From Chloroflexota bacterium (GTDB taxonomy: Bacteria > Chloroflexota > Anaerolineae > Anaerolineales > Villigracilaceae), in assembly GCA_026389975.1 (NCBI GenBank), contig JAPLGV010000139.1, positions 1 to 16,565 of the forward strand: a stretch of DNA of 16,565 nt, given 5' to 3'. The stretch's first letter is position 1. Each line of letters starts with the position of its first letter. The translations under genes and the position numbers were made by a program. The notes under the pieces were generated by a model. That model worked only from the letters and a program-made list of their open reading frames with translations, ran no database searches and was not told the origin of the DNA. Below are positions 5,834-12,816 of this stretch, piece by piece.

Positions 5834-6553
5834 ATGCCCCTGCACATTTCCCGCATCCGCGCCATCTGCTTTGACGTAGACGGCACACTGAGCGACACCG
5901 ACGATGTGATGGCCGAAAAGCTCGCCCGCCTGCTCAATCCCTTTCATTTCTTGTTCCCCAAACAGGAAACGGCTCGCCTCGCCCGGCGCATCCTCATGGC
6001 GACCGAGGCTCCGGGCAACTTCCTGCTTGGCATCCCCGATCTGCTCGGCCTGGACAGCGTTATCTTTGCTCTGGCCGACTGGCTGGCGCGCAATCCCAGG
6101 AAGAAGCCCAGGAAATTCCTGATGATGCCCGGCGTGAAGGAGATGCTTGCGGAACTATCCAAACGCTACCCGTTGGCAGTGGTAAGTGTCCGCGATACAC
6201 GCACCACCAAAGTTTTTTTGGAACAATTCGACCTTCTGCAATATTTCAAGTGCATCGCCACCGCCCAGACCTGCAAACACACAAAACCGTTCCCGGACCA
6301 GATCCTGTGGGCTGCGGAGAAGATGGAAGTGTCCCCGGAAGCCTGTCTGATGGTCGGTGATACCACCGTGGATATGCGCGCCGGGAGCGCCGCCGGAGCC
6401 CAGAAAGTGGGTGTGTTATGCGGCTTTGGCGAGAGGGACGAACTCCAAAAGGTTGGTGCGGACATGATCCTGACCACACCTGCGGAACTGGTACAGGTAT
6501 TACAGGGACCTGCGAAATTATTTGAACCAACAGAGTGCTGCATAAATATCTGA
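5834..6553 (+). CDS. HAD-superfamily hydrolase (phosphoglycolate phosphatase-like)
   Basis: With ATG 5834 the protein has 239 residues. All four HAD motifs are visible: I, FDVDGTLSD with nucleophile D14 and acid D16; II, VVSVRD with S118; III, K151 in CKHTKPFPD; IV, GDTTVDMRAG with D176 and D180. The helical cap lies between residues 20 and 95, as in subfamily IA. The substrate is a small phosphorylated metabolite that cannot be told from sequence. A TTG at 5804 would add ten residues but lacks a ribosome site. TCTAAT (5821-5826) lies 7 nt before ATG 5834, which fits a leaderless start. The C-terminal tail (ECCINI) is unremarkable. Confidence 0.85.
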   Translation: MPLHISRIRAICFDVDGTLSDTDDVMAEKLARLLNPFHFLFPKQETARLARRILMATEAPGNFLLGIPDLLGLDSVIFALADWLARNPRKKPRKFLMMPGVKEMLAELSKRYPLAVVSVRDTRTTKVFLEQFDLLQYFKCIATAQTCKHTKPFPDQILWAAEKMEVSPEACLMVGDTTVDMRAGSAAGAQKVGVLCGFGERDELQKVGADMILTTPAELVQVLQGPAKLFEPTECCINI

Positions 6554-6660
6554 GGTCTCCTTCTGTGATATGGTCTCCCGATCATGTCACCACGCAGACC
6601 AATGCTTGGTGCGGGTCTCCTGACTCGCACCAGTCTCTGACCGCAGGTCTCCTGCCAAGT
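6551..6660. repeat. Cluster of nested hairpins sharing GGTCTCC
   Basis: GGTCTCC occurs four times (about 6553, 6572, 6614, 6646). It usually sits in or beside the loop of a hairpin: GTGATATG/CATGTCAC (6565-6572/6583-6590), ACCAA/TTGGT (6598-6602/6606-6610), GGTGCG/CGCACC (6608-6613/6626-6631), GCAGG/CCTGC (6643-6647/6651-6655). The stems differ while the core is shared, so this is a structured repeat, not a gene. It begins at the HAD stop codon. Confidence 0.7.
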
Positions 6661-6777
6661 CTCATCGATGAAAACAGGCAGCCATTCTTCCACGTTAAAT
6701 TTACGATTTAGATAACACGCGTACAACAATTCTATACCGTCGATATCTTTCCTAGGTGCATGAGACCTTCGGTCAAT

Positions 6778-6809
6778 GCTATGTCGGGGTCTGGAGACCC
6801 CGACATAGC
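6778..6809. repeat. Perfect 15-bp hairpin with GG loop
   Basis: GCTATGTCGGGGTCT (6778-6792) pairs perfectly with AGACCCCGACATAGC (6795-6809) across a two-base GG loop. Its centre GGTCTGGAGACC relates to the GGTCTCC cores just upstream. It sits in the convergent space between the HAD gene and the restriction-like gene. There is no T-run on either side, so it may be a repeat element more than a terminator. The rest of 6661-6905 holds no gene I can support; a short open minus-strand frame around 6670-6765 is unconfirmed. Confidence 0.75.
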
Positions 6810-6905
6810 GAGAAAAATGCGTCTTTTAATCATTAGCATAATAACCCAATAATTTCATTAGTGGAGTAGCAAAATTACCCCGGCCGTCGTGCATTGAGCC
6901 GAATT

Positions 6906-7985
6906 CTATCTCGACGATAAAATCGCCCCAAGATGAGCGAGCCTTCCCCTTTCCGCCTCCCACTCCTTCACATGTGCCAACAGTCCGCCCAGCGGTTTCA
7001 ACTCTATTACCGGCCCGGACAGGTTCTTCGTGCGCGTCTGGTCATACTGGAAGGTGCGGCTCCCGATGGGCAGGACGGACGACCGGCGCCGGTACTCCTC
7101 GTGTGTGAGCCAGCCGGTAAGCAAAATGTCCATCCCGTAGACCCAGATATTGCCCCACGCGTGGGCCGGGACGATATACGCTTCGCCGCGCAGCGGGCTG
7201 TGCAGGCCTATCCGAGCCCCGGGCCTGCGCGCGGCGTGGACGTAGGCCAGGCTGTAGAAACTCTGCTCCACAGGCACGCGTTTTTTAGGTGGGAGTTCCA
7301 GCGTGGCAGTGACGAATTCCCGCCCGGTGTTCTGTCCGCCGATCTCGACGCTGATGGGAGCCTCACATTCGCTTTTGAGGGCCAGCTTTTCGAGCGGCAG
7401 CCAGTTGGCCGGACGCGCCCACTCGTCGGGCAGCGGGTGGATCAGGTAGACTGGTTGACCGGCAGCCGTGGCTCTATCCACATCTTCCCGGGTAGCCGCC
7501 AACACCCCCAGCAAGAAAGCGAACAGGTACAGGTCATCCGGTTTGTGATCCTCGGCTGCGAACTGGTCAAGCGGAACGAGGGCGGGAGCCTGGAGCACGA
7601 GCGCTGGGTCTTGCCGGATGAGGGCGATCTGCTGGCGGCGGGTGATGAGGAAGCTCTTCAGGTGACAACGATGCCCGCCCAGCGAGACATCGTACCGGTC
7701 AGGGTGGGTGAAGGGCGTGGCCCCCAGGACGTCAAACGGAATGGACTGCTCGGAAAGAGTGCGCCGGAAAGCCAGCTCGGCAGCCACCCCCGCCACGATC
7801 CGCCGCAGGCGGTCCACGTTAGTCCCGGTTCCCGCGGGGTAGTCCCGGTTCCCGGACGGGGCACGGGGCTGGGAGCCGCCCATGCGGCCGTAGGTGGTGG
7901 CCAGCGAGCGGCAGGCATAGGCGATGCCACCTTCGGTCAGGTCGGGGGTGTAGGGGAGGTGGAGCAGGTCGGAAGTTGAGAGCAT
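6906..7985 (-). CDS. Putative PD-(D/E)xK-like restriction endonuclease
   Basis: I do not recognise the 359-residue protein as a named family. It shows E70 in a helix (RRIVAGVAAELAF), then RYDVSLGGHRCHLKSF with D99 and K110, spaced like a PD-(D/E)xK nuclease core in which the usual E/Q before xK is H108. It lies 130 nt downstream of a DNA methyltransferase on the same strand, so a type II restriction partner is the natural reading. The C-terminal half has WVYGMDILLTGWLTHEEYRR and later a basic segment. Residues 42-56 (APSGNRDYPAGTGTN) are encoded by two tandem copies of the GGAACCGGGACTAC repeat. ATG 7985 has no clear ribosome site. The specificity is unknown. Confidence 0.6.
   Translation of the reverse strand: MLSTSDLLHLPYTPDLTEGGIAYACRSLATTYGRMGGSQPRAPSGNRDYPAGTGTNVDRLRRIVAGVAAELAFRRTLSEQSIPFDVLGATPFTHPDRYDVSLGGHRCHLKSFLITRRQQIALIRQDPALVLQAPALVPLDQFAAEDHKPDDLYLFAFLLGVLAATREDVDRATAAGQPVYLIHPLPDEWARPANWLPLEKLALKSECEAPISVEIGGQNTGREFVTATLELPPKKRVPVEQSFYSLAYVHAARRPGARIGLHSPLRGEAYIVPAHAWGNIWVYGMDILLTGWLTHEEYRRRSSVLPIGSRTFQYDQTRTKNLSGPVIELKPLGGLLAHVKEWEAERGRLAHLGAILSSR
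7817..7863 (-). repeat. GGAACCGGGACTAC repeat, two copies inside a gene
   Basis: On the plus strand the complement AGTCCCGGTTCCCG occurs at 7821-7834 and 7841-7854, exactly 20 nt apart, followed by GACGGGGCACGGG. They lie in frame within the restriction-like gene, encoding residues 42-56. Other copies of the repeat are at about 9531, 13696, 14019, 15331 and 15352. Confidence 0.85.
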
Positions 7986-7989
7986 GGCA

Positions 7990-8075
7990 GGTAATAGTGA
8001 ATGGGAAATGGGGTATGGGTAATGGTGAATGGAAAATAGGGAATAGGGAATGGTGAATAGGGGATGGGCGCTTGT
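7990..8075. repeat. Degenerate purine-rich GAATGGG/AATAGGG tandem repeat
   Basis: The spacer between methyltransferase and restriction-like genes consists of loose repeats such as GGTAATAGTGAATGGGAAAT, GGTAATGGTGAATGG and AATAGGGAATAGGGAATGG, each about 7-20 nt. A weaker echo (GGTAATTGGGAAGCAGGTAAT) lies at 8926-8945. The plus strand is almost pyrimidine-free here. The rest of the spacer (8076-8115) shows nothing clear. Confidence 0.6.
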
Positions 8076-8115
8076 AATGAAGAAGGAATACTATTCCCTA
8101 ATCACAATTTAACAT

Positions 8116-8922
8116 TCACTCATTCCTGAACTGCAAACAATAGTGGTGGAACGTATTACTCACCCAGGCGGAGCCCAGCCCGTAAGGGAAGAGGCGCTGG
8201 TTGTCCTGGAGCCAGAGCTTTTCGTCCTTGAGCGTGTAGACCTTGCCGAGTTCGCGACCCAGATCCCAGGCCAGGGGGTAGATCTTGCCGCCTTTTTTTA
8301 TGTTCTTGACAATGATGGTCAAGTAGGCTTTCTCTCGTAGTAAGGGCTTCAACCCGGTATAGATGGCAACCAGTTTGGATAGGAATTCCTCGTAATCGTG
8401 CAGGTTGCCGAGGTCGTTTGGGTCATCGGAATAAAAGACGTCCAGATCCGCTGAAGTGTGGCGCTTCTTCTGCGTCTTTGCGCCTTTGGCGTGTAGCATG
8501 TCCCAGTAGGGGGGAGATGTCAAGACATAGTCGAGAGTCGGAAGTTGGTAGTCGTTAGCGAGAAAAGCATCGCCAGTGATGACCTTTGATGTTAGGCCTT
8601 CGACGGATGCCCCCAGCGCGGCGCGTTCGTCGGCAATGATTTGCCGGGCGATCTCGGCATATTTCGGGTTCAACTCGACGCCGTAGGAGTGCCGTCCCGC
8701 CCGCAGGGCGGCGACGAGCGTCGAGCCGGTACCGGCCATCGGGTCCAGCACTGTTTCGCCGCGCTTGGTGAAGAATTCGATGAATTCCTGGGCCATTGTC
8801 TCCGGGAACTTGGCCGGATGGACCAGCACGCCTTTCTTGCGCGGCGGGGGGTTGTGGATGAACCAGGATTTCTGGAACTTGAGCCAGGTCTTGGGGTCGA
8901 GGTCGTTGAGTTTATTTATCAT
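8116..8922 (-). CDS. Site-specific DNA methyltransferase (N4-cytosine/N6-adenine type)
   Basis: The 268-residue enzyme transfers a methyl group from S-adenosylmethionine to DNA. Motif X-like VHPAKFPETMAQEF (34-47) comes first. Motif I is DPMAGTGST (60-68), followed by the acidic GVELNP (81-86). Motif IV TSPPYW (135-140) is the catalytic loop; an (S/T)PPY-type motif with this order suggests a gamma-like arrangement and N4-cytosine or N6-adenine methylation. The C-terminal half, from about 145, would hold target recognition. It lies 29 nt after the lipoprotein gene and upstream of the restriction-like gene. No Shine-Dalgarno is visible before ATG 8922. Confidence 0.9.
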   Translation of the reverse strand: MINKLNDLDPKTWLKFQKSWFIHNPPPRKKGVLVHPAKFPETMAQEFIEFFTKRGETVLDPMAGTGSTLVAALRAGRHSYGVELNPKYAEIARQIIADERAALGASVEGLTSKVITGDAFLANDYQLPTLDYVLTSPPYWDMLHAKGAKTQKKRHTSADLDVFYSDDPNDLGNLHDYEEFLSKLVAIYTGLKPLLREKAYLTIIVKNIKKGGKIYPLAWDLGRELGKVYTLKDEKLWLQDNQRLFPYGLGSAWVSNTFHHYCLQFRNE

Positions 8923-8951
8923 AAGGTAATTGGGAAGCAGGTAATCAGGAA

Positions 8952-9791
8952 TCAGGGGGTAGGGGTGCGAGAGGAAGTGGGTGATGGAGTAGGCGAAGTA
9001 TAGTATACCGAATAAACGGCCAGGTCTGAAAAAGAGGCGGTGATGGGCGTGGCCCCGCTGGCATACACGAAAAAGCCGAGCCTGCCGGCGGGCAGGAGGG
9101 GGTCACGGACGGAGAACTGGTAGTGGTCGTTCAGGAAGAAGCGCATCTCGCTGCCCAACGTCCAGACGCCGAGTTTGACCTCGGCAGGGGCCGCGCTGGG
9201 CGCATCGCCACTGGACTGCCAATCGAGCAGGGGTGAGTTGGACCCGGAAAGTACGCGTTCAGGGCGCGCCTGACCGTCGCAACGGACTGCGAAGCGGTAA
9301 TAGTTGTCGCCGGGAGCGGCGCGGAAGATCATCCCGAACTGGTCTTTGCTGCCGCACAGGCTTAGCTTTACGGTGGCTTCGGCGTAGAAATTTCCCAGCG
9401 TCGGCTGGTTGCGCAGGCTGGCGATGGAAACCGGTCCCGGCCCGGAGATGGACAATATCAGCCGGTTGCGGGTCACTGTTGCGCTGGCCCAGGAGGCCAC
9501 GGACGTACTCCACAGGTCAGGCTGCGGGGTAGTCCCGGTTTCTGCACGGGAGTCGAAGGAATCGGTGAAGAGCAGCTCCCCCAGACCCGGGCGCTGTTCC
9601 GGGGTCGAGAGGATGGTCCGGGTCGGGAAGGTTGCCGGCGTATTGGTAGGCGGGAACCAGAGGATGGTGGGTGTGGGCGTTTCGGTCCCTGGGACGGGCG
9701 TGGGGGTCAGGGTGGGCGCGGGGAACAGGCCGCTGCAAGCGGTCAGGGAAACGAGCAGGAGCATAACCCGGTAAAAAATCGTGAGTTTCAT
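8952..9791 (-). CDS. Exported lipoprotein with a ConA-like/LamG-type domain
   Basis: The protein has 279 residues. It begins with a lipoprotein signal (MKLTIFYRVMLLLVSLTAC, lipidated Cys at 19), then a Thr/Pro linker to about residue 65. The remainder has a beta-rich domain: FTDSFDSR, NFYAEATVKLSLCGSKDQFGMIFRA, NYYRFAVRCDGQ, WTLGSEMRFFLNDHYQFSV and GRLGFFVYASG. This pattern is typical of 3-keto-disaccharide-hydrolase/LamG-like folds and suggests sugar or surface binding. Residues 84-90 (ETGTTPQ) are encoded by a GGAACCGGGACTAC-type repeat copy. It is upstream of the methyltransferase, but a role in restriction is unlikely. Confidence 0.78.
   Translation of the reverse strand: MKLTIFYRVMLLLVSLTACSGLFPAPTLTPTPVPGTETPTPTILWFPPTNTPATFPTRTILSTPEQRPGLGELLFTDSFDSRAETGTTPQPDLWSTSVASWASATVTRNRLILSISGPGPVSIASLRNQPTLGNFYAEATVKLSLCGSKDQFGMIFRAAPGDNYYRFAVRCDGQARPERVLSGSNSPLLDWQSSGDAPSAAPAEVKLGVWTLGSEMRFFLNDHYQFSVRDPLLPAGRLGFFVYASGATPITASFSDLAVYSVYYTSPTPSPTSSRTPTP
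9520..9552 (-). repeat. GGAACCGGGACTAC repeat copy inside the lipoprotein gene
   Basis: On the minus strand the copy reads CCCGTGCAGAAACCGGGACT then ACCCCGCAGC. It differs from the others by one core base (GAAACC for GGAACC). It falls at the junction between the linker and the beta domain, a position likely to tolerate insertion. Confidence 0.75.
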
Positions 9792-9913
9792 CGGTCAAAG
9801 TTCGGAAGAATTTTTTCGTAAGCTGTTGTACAATCAATTGGTGATGCAACCACCTTTGTATTCTAATTCTATACCTGACACGGCCATAAACTGCGGTTTT
9901 TTTCGGCTGGTTC

Positions 9914-10013
9914 GCGGGGCTAAAGCCACCTGCTCAGTACTTGGAAGCCCTTCGGGCTGGTGATAAGTCGTCTTTTAGCGGACTTTAATGCACTGAGGCC
10001 GGACTTTAGTCCG
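9914..10013. repeat. Branched foldback repeat with a GGACTTTAGTCC palindrome
   Basis: Several nested arms occur in 100 nt. CGGACT-TT-AGTCCG is a perfect hairpin at 10000-10013. AGCCC-TTC-GGGCT lies at 9946-9958 and AAGTC/GACTT at 9965-9969/9981-9985. CTCAGT (9933-9938) matches ACTGAG (9992-9997) in inverse. GCGGGGCTAAAGCC (9914-9927) resembles the complement of GGACTTTAGTCCGCC. It fills most of the space between the divergent lipoprotein and SDR genes. No open frame is evident. Confidence 0.65.
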
Positions 10014-10088
10014 CCGGAGCCGGATTGGGAAAAGCGCAATTTGCGACTGTGCGCAGTATAGCATAAACTGGAACAGAAGGAGAAATCC

Positions 10089-11120
10089 ATGAGCGAAAAA
10101 TCCGTCCTGGTGACCGGCGCGTGCGGTGAGATCGGCCAAGCGCTTGTCCAAAGCCTGACGAAGCGGGGCTTCCGCATCGTAACCGCCGACCTGGCGCCCC
10201 TGCCCGAGACGATCAAGTCACTTTCGGCGGAGCACATTCAGGGGGACCTGGTCAACCGGGTCAAGATTTTTTATGATTACGATTTCGACATCATCTTCCA
10301 TCTGGCAGCCTCGCTCTCCTCGAAAGCGGAAGTGGCGACCGAGGAAGCCCATCGCATCAACGTGGAAGGGACGATGCAACTGCTGCTGCTGGCCGCCTAC
10401 AAGTCGGAAAAGCTCCAGAAGCCGGTCAGGTTCCTGTTCCCCAGTTCGATCGCCGCCTACGGCTTCCCGGACCGGGCCACCAAGCAGGCTGCCGGGAACG
10501 TAAAAGAAGACGAGTGGAACACTCCGCACACCATGTACGGTTGCAACAAACTCTATTGCGAAAAACTGGGCATGTATTACAGCCTCTTCTACGGACAGCG
10601 CCACCTGGACCCGGCCCCGCCCATAATGCTCGACTTCCGCGCCATCCGCTTCCCCGGGCTGGTCAGCGCCTTCACCGTCCCCAGCGGCGGGACGAGCGAT
10701 TACGGACCCGAGATGCTGCATTCAGCAGCGGCTGGTAAACCCTACGCCTGCTTCGTGGATGCCGGCACACGCATCTCGTTCATGGCCATGCCGGATGCCA
10801 TCAAGTCCCTGCTGATGCTGATGGATGCGCCGCGCAAAAGTCTCACCAGCCAGGTCTATAACATCGCGGCTTTCAGCCTGACAGCCGGTGAGTTCCGCCA
10901 GCGGGCGCTGAAGGCCTTCCCCAGCGCGCAGATCACTTTCGAGCCAAATCCGCGCCGCCAGGGCATCGTCGATTCCTGGCCGGAGGACGTGGACGACTCG
11001 CTGGCCCGCAAAGACTGGGGCTGGAAGCCGGATTACGATGTGGATAAATTCTTCAACGAGTACTTCCTGCCGGAAATCAAAAAAAGATATCAGAAACCGA
11101 GCACCAGAACGATTGAATAA
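10089..11120 (+). CDS. L-threonine 3-dehydrogenase-like SDR (NAD-dependent epimerase family)
   Basis: The 343-residue protein has a Rossmann start VLVTGACGEIGQAL (G10, G13, G16), the catalytic S-Y-K set S119/S120 in FPSSIAAYG, and Y150-xxx-K154. RFPGLVSAFTVPSGGTSDYG followed by CFVDAGTRISFMAMPDAI is the pattern I associate with SDR-type threonine dehydrogenase, which oxidises threonine to 2-amino-3-ketobutyrate. Close relatives include UDP-sugar epimerases, so the substrate remains uncertain. It is slightly longer than the ~315-residue family norm. ATG 10089 follows AGAAGGAG. The gene converges with purA and shares its terminator. Confidence 0.78.
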   Translation: MSEKSVLVTGACGEIGQALVQSLTKRGFRIVTADLAPLPETIKSLSAEHIQGDLVNRVKIFYDYDFDIIFHLAASLSSKAEVATEEAHRINVEGTMQLLLLAAYKSEKLQKPVRFLFPSSIAAYGFPDRATKQAAGNVKEDEWNTPHTMYGCNKLYCEKLGMYYSLFYGQRHLDPAPPIMLDFRAIRFPGLVSAFTVPSGGTSDYGPEMLHSAAAGKPYACFVDAGTRISFMAMPDAIKSLLMLMDAPRKSLTSQVYNIAAFSLTAGEFRQRALKAFPSAQITFEPNPRRQGIVDSWPEDVDDSLARKDWGWKPDYDVDKFFNEYFLPEIKKRYQKPSTRTIE

Positions 11121-11154
11121 AAATCGAGACCGCCTTTCGGCGGTCTCGATTTTT
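11119..11154. terminator. Bidirectional terminator between the SDR gene and purA
   Basis: AAAATCGAGACCGCC (11120-11134) pairs perfectly with GGCGGTCTCGATTTT (11139-11153), 15 bp with loop TTTC. It has T-runs on the plus strand and, by symmetry, on the minus strand. The SDR stop codon ends at 11120 and the purA stop (complement of 11153-11155) abuts the other side, so both stops touch the stem. Confidence 0.93.
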
Positions 11155-12445
11155 AGGGATGATTGACAATCTGCTCCCGTTCCGGCCCCACACTGACCAG
11201 CCGCACCGGGACCCCGGCCAGGCCTGTCAGCCGCTCGAGATAGGTTTTCGCCGCCGGTGGCAAATCCGCCCACGTTCGCACGGCAGAGACATTTTCCCTC
11301 CAGCCGGGCAGTTCCTCGTAGACCGGCTCGTACGGACTCAGGTCCGCCGGGCCGAAGGGCAGGTCAGTGAACAGCTTCCCATCACGGCGGTAGGCGGTAC
11401 AGAGCCGGATGCTTTCCAACCCGCTCAGGATATCCAGCTTGGTGACGGCCAGTTCGCGGATGCCGTTGATTCGAACTGCATACTTCAATAAAACCCCGTC
11501 CAGCCAGCCGACGCGCCGCGGGCGGCCGGTGGTGGTGCCGTATTCGTCCCAGGGATGTTCGCCGGTGCCGCGCAATCGAAGGGCCAGGTCATCAAAGACT
11601 TCGGTCGGTAATGGCCCGGAGCCGACACGCGTCTGGAAGGCCTTGACCACGCCGATCACGCCGGCCTCGCGAGCCGCATCCAGCCCCAGGCCGAGACCGG
11701 TCAACGCACCGGGGGCAGTGGTGCTGGAGGAGGTCACGAAAGGATAGGTACCAAAGTCAATGTCGAGCAGAGTCCCCTGCGCACCTTCGGCCAGGACAGT
11801 TTTCCCGGCTTGCAACGCGGCGTGGAGTTCGAGCGCTGTGTCGGCAATATGGAGCTTCAGGCGCCCGGCATACTCCCGGTATTGTTCACAGACCGGTGCC
11901 GGATCCATTTCAGGTGCGCCAAGCATGCTCAGGGTCCGGTTGGCCTCGGCGACATGGTCGCCAATCCGCTCATAGAAATTGGGAGCGAGCATGTCGGCCG
12001 CACGCAGGCCGCGGCGGGTGGCTTTATCCGTGTACGCAGGGCCGATGCCGCGTCCAGTGGTACCGATGTTGCCCTTGCCGCGCCTCGCTTCGAGGGCCTT
12101 GTCGAGCGCCTGGTGGGCGGGCGTGATGAGGTGGGCAGCGTAGGAAAGGCGCAGCCGTTCCGGCGAGACGGAAATCCCAGCCTGGAGGAGCATGTCCATT
12201 TCATCGAATAGCGTGCGGGGGTTGACCACCATGCCGTTCCCCAGAATGGCAACTATTTGCGGGTGAATGATCCCGGATGGAATGAGATGCAGTTTAAAGA
12301 TCCTGCTTCCCACCGTGACGGTGTGACCGGCATTATCGCCGCCGTTGTAGCGGGCGGAGAAATCGCCCTGTGCGGCAAACCAGTCCACGATGCGGCCTTT
12401 GCCCTCATCCCCCCATTGTGCACCCACAATGACTTGTAGTGGCAT
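11153..12445 (-). CDS. purA: Adenylosuccinate synthetase
   Basis: PurA joins IMP and aspartate using GTP, giving adenylosuccinate in AMP synthesis. I chose ATG 12445 (430 residues), preceded on the minus strand by AAGGAG at 5-nt spacing; the open frame has another start 8 codons upstream without better support. Landmarks are GAQWGDEGKGRIVD (catalytic D13, P-loop), NGGDNAGHTV (usual GGxNAGHT with H41), NIGTTGRGIGPAYTDK, VLAEGAQGTLLDIDFGTYPF, GPLPTE, TTGRPRRVGWLD and VTKLDILSG. Length is normal. The motif is GKGR/NGGD where other enzymes have GKGK/NGGN; both are conservative. It stands alone. Confidence 0.97.
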   Translation of the reverse strand: MPLQVIVGAQWGDEGKGRIVDWFAAQGDFSARYNGGDNAGHTVTVGSRIFKLHLIPSGIIHPQIVAILGNGMVVNPRTLFDEMDMLLQAGISVSPERLRLSYAAHLITPAHQALDKALEARRGKGNIGTTGRGIGPAYTDKATRRGLRAADMLAPNFYERIGDHVAEANRTLSMLGAPEMDPAPVCEQYREYAGRLKLHIADTALELHAALQAGKTVLAEGAQGTLLDIDFGTYPFVTSSSTTAPGALTGLGLGLDAAREAGVIGVVKAFQTRVGSGPLPTEVFDDLALRLRGTGEHPWDEYGTTTGRPRRVGWLDGVLLKYAVRINGIRELAVTKLDILSGLESIRLCTAYRRDGKLFTDLPFGPADLSPYEPVYEELPGWRENVSAVRTWADLPPAAKTYLERLTGLAGVPVRLVSVGPEREQIVNHP

Positions 12446-12549
12446 GTTTTCTCCTTCTCGGAATCGCAACTTGGATTTGGGGGAATTCCCGTGATACGTG
12501 GGAAGAGTTGGTCACCACGGCAATTCCCGGAGAACCTGCAATTGCATTA

Positions 12550-12730
12550 GACCTCTTGCAAAAGTCCGCACAATTTTGTGGAGGCGGCTCCTGGCGTAGC
12601 ACCCCTTGCGGGCATGCCGCCAAAAGACAGGCGTGCCTCCTTCGGGGACCTTCGGCGGGTATAATATCCCCTAAGAGGACGATGTCCCCTTGCGGGGATG
12701 ATATGTTTCGCGAGAAGCCCGTCCCCTAGA
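12550..12730. repeat. GC-rich foldback repeats upstream of the LysM gene
   Basis: The first part (12582-12622) has GGCGGC ... GCCGCC arms around GGCGTAGCACCCCTTGCGGG. The second contains GGACGATGTCCCCTTGCGGG (12677-12696), identical over 25 nt with 14101-14125, and TCCCC-TTGC-GGGGA hairpins. TAGACCTCTTGCAAAAGTC at about 12549 vaguely resembles an IS end but no transposase is present. No gene is supported in 12470-12790. Confidence 0.6.
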
Positions 12731-12794
12731 TATTTTCATTTGGAATTGGACCTTATGCAGCAGGCCTATTATATCAAGGGCAAAGGCGATGGAG

Positions 12795-12812
12795 TATAAT
12801 CTTCGCAGGTGA
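12795..12812 (+). promoter_or_regulatory. -10 element and ribosome site of the LysM gene
   Basis: TATAAT lies at 12795-12800, 16 nt before ATG 12817, and AGGTGAT (12807-12813) is a plausible Shine-Dalgarno. The transcript leader would be only about 10 nt. No convincing -35 hexamer is seen 17 nt upstream. Confidence 0.5.
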
Positions 12813-12816
12813 TTCC

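Noticed and set aside
6166..6729. 187-residue minus-strand open frame
   Set aside because: Mostly antisense to the HAD gene and passes through the hairpin cluster. The first ~25 residues (LYACYLNRKFNVEEWLPVFI) look somewhat protein-like and could be a gene remnant, but there is no ribosome site.
7821..7854. CRISPR-like array from the GGAACCGGGACTAC repeat
   Set aside because: Units are about 14-20 nt, at most two in tandem, with no proper spacers and no cas genes.
6933..7979. 348-residue plus-strand open frame
   Set aside because: Antisense to the restriction-like gene over its whole length. The minus-strand frame has the nuclease-like signature and the methyltransferase neighbour, though this choice is less certain than elsewhere.
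7990..8075. CRISPR array
   Set aside because: Repeats are short, degenerate and without unique spacers of constant length.
12549..12568. Insertion-sequence end (TAGACCTCTTGCAAAAGTC)
   Set aside because: Only a vague resemblance to some IS termini; no partner end, target duplication or transposase is visible.
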